Origin: CAYNNP01 sp964398215 | GTDB taxonomy: Bacteria; Planctomycetota; Planctomycetia; Pirellulales; Pirellulaceae | Reading direction: 5' to 3' | Assembly (NCBI GenBank): GCA_964398215.1 | Contig: CAYNNP010000095.1 | Span: 1-22,612 of the forward strand | DNA: 22,612 nt | Notes under the pieces: model-generated | Databases searched by the model: none | The model's input: the letters and a program-made list of their open reading frames with translations, nothing else | Told to the model about the DNA's origin: nothing | Shown: positions 1 through 5,617 of the stretch, in pieces | Layout of the letters: each line of letters opens with the position of its first letter | How positions within the stretch are numbered: position 1 is the first letter of the stretch | Translations under genes and position numbers: made by a program

Positions 1-65
1 GGACTGTTTGAAAGAAGCTTCAGATCTGATTTCAGCAACAGCTCGCACGAATGTTTGACGGAACT

Positions 66-608
66 CTACTCGTTGCCTTTCTCCAAGCCGACTTGGCGTG
101 CGAACTCTTGAACGACGGGGCGATCGGTTAGATGCCGATTGATGTGCGGCCGATGACGCAGTAGTTCGGCTTGCGCGTCAGGCATCGACATGTTTCGGTA
201 CTTTATCAACCAGCAAATCGCAACCGTCGCACTACGAGCTCGTCCCGCCTTGCAGTGTATGTAGACCTTATCGTCATTGCCTGCATGCTGCTGAACAAAC
301 TCAACGGCTCGCCGGACATCGTCCAATTTCGGGTGTGTAAAGTCCGTTGTTGGGATCCGCAACTGCTCTATCCCGTGCTCGTCGTATTGAGCTTGTGGGC
401 CTTCGTATTCCTCGCAAGTATTGACAACTCCGCGGACACCTTCTTGATAGAGTCCTTTGACGTCGCGCGCGAATGGGTAGGCGCCTACGATCACATTTGG
501 ATCAATCGCGTCCCACCAGCGGCGAACCTTCAGGATTCGCCCAAGCAGGAAGTTCCAGCCCAGCGTTGGATAAAATACTGTCTTTGCATAGATTCGTGAT
601 ATTGACAT
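66..608 (-). CDS. PTPMT1-like dual-specificity phosphatase (probable phosphatidylglycerophosphate phosphatase)
   Basis: 180 residues. The cysteine phosphatase signature HCKAGRARSAT is at 118-128 (nucleophile C119, arginine R125), and D89 in the T-T-D-F segment fits the general acid. From memory, the whole protein lines up with mitochondrial PTPMT1: the N-terminal F-Y-P-T-L stretch (12-16), I-D-P-N-V with G-A-Y-P (35-45), an E-E-Y-E motif (66-69), E-Q-L-R before the acid, and the same active-site loop except Ala for Ser at 124. PTPMT1 removes phosphate from phosphatidylglycerophosphate to give phosphatidylglycerol on the way to cardiolipin, so I infer that role here. Another lipid or protein phosphatase activity is possible. 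The hydrophobic N-terminus suggests peripheral membrane contact rather than secretion. The ATG is preceded by a G-rich ribosome binding site (GGGGGA, about 8 bases upstream). It lies 142 bp downstream of pckA on the same strand, with no obvious functional link. Confidence 0.88.
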   Translation of the reverse strand: MSISRIYAKTVFYPTLGWNFLLGRILKVRRWWDAIDPNVIVGAYPFARDVKGLYQEGVRGVVNTCEEYEGPQAQYDEHGIEQLRIPTTDFTHPKLDDVRRAVEFVQQHAGNDDKVYIHCKAGRARSATVAICWLIKYRNMSMPDAQAELLRHRPHINRHLTDRPVVQEFARQVGLEKGNE

Positions 609-750
609 GTTTTGTGTCCCCCTTCGCCAGCAGCTTTTGATCGGGTCAATACGGTACCGTTTAAATCCAAGACAAATCAGTCATTCAATCTGTGGCCAGA
701 ACAAACATCGTAACCGGTCTTGGAAGCATCTCAGCGATGAAATACCGGTC

Positions 751-2337
751 CTATCCAGTTGGCCCCGCGTTTAATACTTCAGGACGAACGCCCGACGAGT
801 AGCTTCTGAAGTTTTCTTGGAACAAGGTAACCAATCGCCTAGCCGTTTGATCGTAAGCATCCGGCTCCGCCCAAGTCGACTTTGGCTGCAATAATTCTGC
901 TGGAACTCCATCACACTCGGTGACGATTTGCAGGCCAAAGTAGTCGTCGCTTGCCGTTGGAGCATCATTCAATTTGCCACCATGAATGGCATCGATGATG
1001 GCACGAGTGTAGCTAAGTTTAAAACGTGATCCGACACCGTGGGCGCCGCCGGTCCACCCGGTGTTCACCAGCCAGACTTTGGCGTCATGCTGTTCAATTT
1101 TGTTGGACAGTAGTTCGGCGTATTTAGCGGGATGCCAAACAAGGAAGGGGCCACCAAAGCAAGGCGAGAAAGTAGCCTGTGGTTCGGTGACTCCCATCTC
1201 AGTACCCGCGACTTTTGCGGTATAGCCACTGATGAAGTGATATTCAGCTTGCTCGGGCGTCAATCGCGAAACGGGAGGCAGGACACCAAAGGCATCGCAT
1301 GTCAGAAAGATCACATTTTTTGGGTGCGTTGCCACGCAAGGAATCCGTGCGTTATCCATGAATTCGATCGGGTACGCTCCGCGCGTGTTCTCGGTCACAG
1401 ACGTATTGGTAAAATCGACGTGGTGATCGGCTTCGTCATAGACCACGTTCTCCAAAACGGCTCCAAAACGGAGTGCGTCAAAGATCTGCGGCTCTGCTTC
1501 GCGCGTCAAGTAAACAGCCTTTGCATAGCAACCGCCTTCGATGTTGAAAATCCCGTCATCGGACCAGCAATGCTCGTCATCACCGACCAACAATCGGTTG
1601 GGGTCCGCGGAAAGCGTCGTCTTTCCCGTGCCTGACAATCCGAACAGAACCGATGAATTGGAGTTTTCGTGATCCACGGTCGCTGAGCAGTGCATCGAAA
1701 GCACGTCTTGTTTTGGCATCAAGTAATTCATCAATGTGAACACCGCCTTCTTCATCTCGCCCGCGTACTCTGTACCAAGAATGACGACCTCGCGAGCTTC
1801 TAGATCCAAGTCGACACTGGTCTTTGAAGTCATGCCAGCGGTGTGTTGATTGGCAGGAAAAGCGCCTGCATTCAAGATCGTACAGTCTGGTTCACCAAAC
1901 TCCTTGAGTTCATCGCTGGATGGGCGTATCAGCATGTTGTGCATGAACAAGGCGTGGTACGGTCTCGCGCAGACCACACGGACTTTGATTCTGTATTTCG
2001 GATCCCAGCCGGCGAACCCATCGACAACATAAAGGTGACTTCGGGTATTCAAATAGTCGATCGCCCGTTCCCGGTTGATCTCGAATCCGTGTTTGTCCAG
2101 CGGGATATTGACGGAGCCCCACCAGATATCAGATTCGGTTTGAGGTGTCTGAATAACGCGCTTGTCACTCGGAGACCGCCCGGTTTTGGTGCCGGAATAA
2201 GCGACCAACGCGCCACCGGCCGAAATGGCGGTTCCCGGCTCGCCGCGAATCGCTTCTTCGTACAGTTGAGAGGGCGCCATGTTGCGGAGAATGTTCTGGA
2301 CCTTGATGCCAAGTTCGCTCACGTCAATCGCGGTCAT
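751..2337 (-). CDS. pckA: Phosphoenolpyruvate carboxykinase (ATP)
   Basis: Converts oxaloacetate and ATP to phosphoenolpyruvate, CO2 and ADP, the entry step of gluconeogenesis, in the cytoplasm. In the 528-residue form the family motifs are complete: T-G-R-S-P-S-D-K at 52-59 (substrate-binding R54), paired lysines K196/K197, metal-ligand H216, P-loop GLSGTGKTT at 233-241 (K239), the V-G-D-D metal motif with D253/D254, and R319 in E-N-T-R-G. The GLSGTGKT loop marks the ATP family rather than the GTP family. Length is close to E. coli PckA (540). I chose the ATG at 2337 because homology begins there and AGGA lies 7 bases upstream. An in-frame ATG at 2427 would add 30 residues and also has a good GAGG at the same spacing, so the start is ambiguous. 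It is a single-gene unit between the gspF hairpin and the PTPMT1-like gene. Confidence 0.96.
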   Translation of the reverse strand: MTAIDVSELGIKVQNILRNMAPSQLYEEAIRGEPGTAISAGGALVAYSGTKTGRSPSDKRVIQTPQTESDIWWGSVNIPLDKHGFEINRERAIDYLNTRSHLYVVDGFAGWDPKYRIKVRVVCARPYHALFMHNMLIRPSSDELKEFGEPDCTILNAGAFPANQHTAGMTSKTSVDLDLEAREVVILGTEYAGEMKKAVFTLMNYLMPKQDVLSMHCSATVDHENSNSSVLFGLSGTGKTTLSADPNRLLVGDDEHCWSDDGIFNIEGGCYAKAVYLTREAEPQIFDALRFGAVLENVVYDEADHHVDFTNTSVTENTRGAYPIEFMDNARIPCVATHPKNVIFLTCDAFGVLPPVSRLTPEQAEYHFISGYTAKVAGTEMGVTEPQATFSPCFGGPFLVWHPAKYAELLSNKIEQHDAKVWLVNTGWTGGAHGVGSRFKLSYTRAIIDAIHGGKLNDAPTASDDYFGLQIVTECDGVPAELLQPKSTWAEPDAYDQTARRLVTLFQENFRSYSSGVRPEVLNAGPTG

Positions 2338-2438
2338 GTCGTGTTCCTGTTGCGTCAGTTCGATGAAGAAATGATTCGTTTTCGCGGGGAGATGCAAAGG
2401 GCGATCTTTGTAGATACCTGCCACCATGCGTCAACCTC
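2338..2438 (-). promoter_or_regulatory. Two competing Shine-Dalgarno/start pairs of pckA
   Basis: On the minus strand, AGGA (2345-2348) sits 7 bases before the ATG at 2337, and GAGG (2435-2438) sits 7 bases before the in-frame ATG at 2427. Both look usable. The intervening 30 codons have no counterpart that I recall in other PEP carboxykinases, so the downstream start is preferred. The upstream one could produce a longer form. Confidence 0.5.
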
Positions 2439-2486
2439 AAAACGTGCCTCCCGCCAATAGATTCACGAATTCGATGCAGATGCCTA

Positions 2487-2538
2487 GAAATACTTGTATC
2501 GGCAGCGTGCTAATTTAGAAATTGGAGCGAAATACTTG
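2487..2538 (-). repeat. Pair of 10-bp direct repeats upstream of pckA
   Basis: GAAATACTTG occurs at 2487-2496 and again at 2529-2538 in the same orientation, 42 bp apart start to start, about four helical turns. Both lie in the 200-bp region between gspF and pckA. The spacing would suit two copies of a regulator on one face of the DNA, but a chance 10-mer pair cannot be excluded. The rest of this region shows no clear -35/-10 pair. Confidence 0.3.
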
Positions 2539-2570
2539 GCGCTAAACCACGACGATCACTTGCAGCGGTC

Positions 2571-2593
2571 GCCGAAACCGAAGGGGTCTCGGC
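2571..2593 (-). terminator. Hairpin after gspF, terminator-like without a U tract
   Basis: Read on the minus strand, a 9-bp stem (GCCGAGACC with GGTTTCGGC, one G-U pair) encloses a 5-base loop, starting 34 bases after the gspF stop. The following bases are mixed sequence, not a run of T, so it is either a factor-dependent stop or an RNA 3'-end stabilising hairpin. It separates the secretion genes from pckA. Confidence 0.4.
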
Positions 2594-2627
2594 TGGGAGC
2601 GGCCAAGCTACTATCGCAGCTTGAGAT

Positions 2628-3842
2628 TTAGATGGCAGTATTACTTTGCAAGACTGGAACAAGCAGAGCGAGGACGACGCCAAGCACCAAGATCGCCATG
2701 ATCAACAGCATCAGTGGCTCAAGGAGTCGGACGAAGAGGTCGAGCTGCCGAAACGTCCGCTTTTCCAATGAATCGGCGATATCAGGCAAGACCGAATCAA
2801 GCGAATTACTTTCCTCAGCAACGTTGATCATCTCAACCACGGCAATCGGAAAATGCCCGGACGATCGAAGTGGCGATGCCAAACTATCACCGGCTCGAAT
2901 ATTCTCCGAAGCATTCGCAATCGACTTGCTGAGCAAACTGTTGCCGGTCGCACTGCGGCTGATTTCTAGTGACTTTAGAATCGGCACCCCATTGGCAAGC
3001 AGCGTTCCAAGCACGCGACAAAATCTTGCCACAGCAAGGTTCATTAAGATACTACCAAGCACTGGTATTTTCAGTTTCCAACGATCCAGCCGATCTTTGC
3101 CGGCATCAGATTGGAGGTGTACACGCAAGGCGAATAGCCCCACAGCGATGGCCACCAAAAGAATCCACCCGCGTTGTTCCAAGAACGTACTGAAGGCCAA
3201 CAGCGCCTCGCTGATCCAAGGCATCTCGCCCTTGGCACGAAGCCGATCAAACATCGGATCAAACTTCGGTACAAAGAAAACCATCAAGCACGTAATGACG
3301 ATGCTGCCCACCGAAAAAAGGAAAACCGGGTACGCCATCGCGCTGATCGTCTTGCCCTTCAAATCCTCTTGCAGTTCCGTAAACGAACCAACTCGCTCCA
3401 AGGCGTCCTCTAAGAAACCGCCTTCTGTCCCAGCGCGGACCATGTTCACGGACATGTCCGAGAAAGCCTTTGGGTGCCTTGCCATTGCTTGGCCCAGTGG
3501 TTCGCCGTCTTCGACACGAGAACTCAAGTCCGGAATGATCTCTTTCAAGCCACGGTCTGAACTCTGCTCACCAAGCACTTTCAAGGAACGGAGCATTGGC
3601 ACACCGCTTCGCAGCAGCGACGCAAGTTGTCCATAAAACGTGGCCATCGTCTGGCCTTTGACTTTGCGGCGACTGGCAATCGCGGCCATGGTCGCATTCG
3701 TATTGGTCGAATCCTTGACGCTGACTGGGAACAGCGAACGATCCGCAAGCATCGTAGTTGCTTCGCGTTGTCCGTTGGCTTCGATTGTGCCGGTGACTTG
3801 TTTGCCCGACATGTCTCGGGCGACATAGGCGAAATTGGGCAT
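2628..3842 (-). CDS. gspF: GspF/PilC-type type II secretion inner-membrane platform protein
   Basis: 404 residues, the usual GspF size. The N-terminus (M-P-N-F-A-Y-V-A-R-D, then G-T-I-E-A near 18-22) is typical. Two GspF domains follow at roughly 68-191 and 270-395. Each has the family pattern of an F-x-R/G-Q-L-x-x-L-L-x-x-G-V-P helix (68-82; 274-287) and a P-L/E-x-x-N/V segment. Predicted membrane spans are at about 172-194, 225-241 and 373-396. GspF sits in the inner membrane and couples the GspE ATPase to pseudopilus assembly. Its ATG lies 2 bp beyond the gspE stop, and a GAGG in the end of gspE can serve as ribosome binding site, so translation is probably coupled. There is no gspG-type pseudopilin beside it. 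A PilC role in type IV pili is the main alternative. Confidence 0.93.
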   Translation of the reverse strand: MPNFAYVARDMSGKQVTGTIEANGQREATTMLADRSLFPVSVKDSTNTNATMAAIASRRKVKGQTMATFYGQLASLLRSGVPMLRSLKVLGEQSSDRGLKEIIPDLSSRVEDGEPLGQAMARHPKAFSDMSVNMVRAGTEGGFLEDALERVGSFTELQEDLKGKTISAMAYPVFLFSVGSIVITCLMVFFVPKFDPMFDRLRAKGEMPWISEALLAFSTFLEQRGWILLVAIAVGLFALRVHLQSDAGKDRLDRWKLKIPVLGSILMNLAVARFCRVLGTLLANGVPILKSLEISRSATGNSLLSKSIANASENIRAGDSLASPLRSSGHFPIAVVEMINVAEESNSLDSVLPDIADSLEKRTFRQLDLFVRLLEPLMLLIMAILVLGVVLALLVPVLQSNTAI

Positions 3843-3844
3843 CG

Positions 3845-5539
3845 TTAAACCGCCTCACCCTTGGTGACTCGTAGCACTTCGTCAACACTGGAATGCCCCG
3901 CCACGACTTTGTCCCAAGCATCCATCCGCAATGTTCTCATGCCATGTTCGATAGCGACTTTGCGGATATCCCAACTGCTAGCACGCTCCTGTGCCAACTC
4001 ACGGATCGCGTCATTTGCCATCAGCAATTCATAGATACCCATTCGACCTGAGTAACCAACGTTTCGGCACTCGCGACAACCGACGGATCGATAGATTTTG
4101 TTGTCGCCAAGTTTATCCCATGGGAAATCCTTGGGCGTATCTTCGCTTGTTGGCGTGTGCTCTTCTTTGCAATGGACACACAAACGGCGAATCAATCGCT
4201 GTGCCATCACGCCTTCGACAGTTCCTGCCACAAGAAACGGTTCAACACCCATGTCGGCCATTCGCGTAAAGGCGCCGGCAGCATCATTGGTGTGCAAGGT
4301 ACTGAAGACCAAGTGACCTGTCAAAGAAGCTTGGATGGCGTTTTCCGCAGTTTCCAAGTCACGAATTTCCCCGACCAGCACAATGTCCGGGTCATGCCGC
4401 AAGATACTTCTTAGCGAGTTGGCAAACGTCAGTCCGATCTTGGTATGGACCTGAATTTGGTTGATCCCGTCCAACTGATACTCGACCGGGTCTTCTGTCG
4501 TAATGATCTTATTTGAAGGACTCCGAATCTGCATCAGACTACTGTAGAGCGTCGTCGTTTTACCAGAACCGGTGGGCCCGGTGACCAAAATGATGCCGTG
4601 TGGAAAATCAATGATCTCGCTGAACTTCTGATAGATCGCTGGCGACATCCCGAGGCTTTCCAGGTCAAAGACCATGGACGATTTGTCCAAGACCCGCATG
4701 ACCAATCCTTCGCCGTGGATCATCGGGATCACACTCAATCGAATGTCGACCTCGCGTCCTTGGACTCGCAGTTTGATCCGACCATCTTGTGGCAGTCGTT
4801 TTTCGGCGATATTCAGCTTCGCCATGATTTTCAAGCGGCTGATGATCGCGGCTTGAAAGCGGTTGATTTCCGGTGGCACAGGTTGCGGGTGAAGGATTCC
4901 GTCAATGCGATAACGGATCACCAAACCATCTGATTGTGTTTCGATGTGAACATCACTGGCACGTGTGTCAATCGCTTCCAACAGAATTTCGTTGACCAGC
5001 CGAACAACGGAAGCTTCCTGAGCCATTTCGCTCAATTCACTACCGTCTAACTCCAACTCATCCAGCAATTCGACTTCATCAGTATCGTCGACGTTGGCCA
5101 AAAGTCCTTCGACCGTTTCACTACCGACGCCTAGGTGCCGTTTCATCAGGCGCGCAATTTCGGCGCGTTCCGAGACAACAGGAATGATGTTCTTGCCAGT
5201 AGCTGCACTGGCTTCGTCCAATGGATACAAATCCAAAGGATCCGGGGTAGCGACAACGATTGATCCGTTTTCGACCCGAATTGGAAATAGCGACTGTCGA
5301 TAGATCAATTTCTGAGGAAAGCCTTCCAGAGCCTTCAGGTCGATCTCGGTTTCGCGAAGATCAACGTACTCCAGTCCGACTTCCTCGGCCAAAGCCTGCA
5401 AAGCTTCTTTTTCAGATACGAACCCCAAGTCGATTGCTGCTTGTACGACGCTGGGTGAATCGTTTGTTCGACTCTGTGCCAATTCCTCGTCGCTAATGAG
5501 CCCCCGGCGTTTTAGAATCTCGCCTGCGTGAATGATCAT
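3845..5539 (-). CDS. gspE: GspE/PilB-type secretion ATPase
   Basis: 564 residues. An N-terminal T2SSE_N/MshEN-like region (about 1-140, with L-I-S-D-E-E-L and A-L-Q-A-L-A-E-E-V-G-L) is followed by a linker and the hexameric ATPase core. Visible motifs are R-x-S-D-V-H-I-E (193-200), R-L-P-Q-D-G-R (248-254), Walker A GPTGSGKT (321-328), the Asp box T-E-D-P-V-E-Y-Q (348-355), Walker B-like V-L-V-G-E-I-R-D (386-393) and the zinc tetracysteine C454/C457...C488/C491. All catalytic residues are present, so it should be an active ATPase that powers pseudopilus or pilus assembly with GspF. It follows the secretin-like gene across a 78-bp gap that contains a strong terminator or attenuator and precedes gspF by 2 bp. 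The ATG at 5539 has only a weak upstream purine run. PilB/MshE is the alternative family name; GspE is preferred because of GspF and the secretin-like partner. Confidence 0.94.
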   Translation of the reverse strand: MIIHAGEILKRRGLISDEELAQSRTNDSPSVVQAAIDLGFVSEKEALQALAEEVGLEYVDLRETEIDLKALEGFPQKLIYRQSLFPIRVENGSIVVATPDPLDLYPLDEASAATGKNIIPVVSERAEIARLMKRHLGVGSETVEGLLANVDDTDEVELLDELELDGSELSEMAQEASVVRLVNEILLEAIDTRASDVHIETQSDGLVIRYRIDGILHPQPVPPEINRFQAAIISRLKIMAKLNIAEKRLPQDGRIKLRVQGREVDIRLSVIPMIHGEGLVMRVLDKSSMVFDLESLGMSPAIYQKFSEIIDFPHGIILVTGPTGSGKTTTLYSSLMQIRSPSNKIITTEDPVEYQLDGINQIQVHTKIGLTFANSLRSILRHDPDIVLVGEIRDLETAENAIQASLTGHLVFSTLHTNDAAGAFTRMADMGVEPFLVAGTVEGVMAQRLIRRLCVHCKEEHTPTSEDTPKDFPWDKLGDNKIYRSVGCRECRNVGYSGRMGIYELLMANDAIRELAQERASSWDIRKVAIEHGMRTLRMDAWDKVVAGHSSVDEVLRVTKGEAV

Positions 5540-5560
5540 GGTTGCTAAACGCGCTCTTGC

Positions 5561-5594
5561 AAAAACGAAAAGACTACCGCGAAATGCGGCAGTC
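5561..5594 (-). terminator. Rho-independent terminator or attenuator between the secretin-like gene and gspE
   Basis: On the minus strand, a 9-bp stem (GACTGCCGC with GCGGTAGTC, one G-U pair; 5572-5594) encloses the loop ATTTC and is followed at once by TTTTCGTTTTT. It starts 23 bases after the stop of the secretin-like gene and ends 21 bases before the gspE ATG. Stem, loop and T tract are all canonical. As the next gene follows so closely on the same strand, it may act as partial attenuation. Confidence 0.8.
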
Positions 5595-5617
5595 GTTAGG
5601 AAACTATCTTAATTCTC

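Noticed and set aside
1..65. Open minus-strand frame at the left edge, downstream of the PTPMT1-like gene
   Set aside because: Too short to judge and without a supported start. No feature can be claimed for these bases.
2632..3636. 334-codon open frame on the plus strand
   Set aside because: It is antisense to gspF and its composition (Ser/Arg/Lys-rich, no fold pattern) is typical of a shadow frame.
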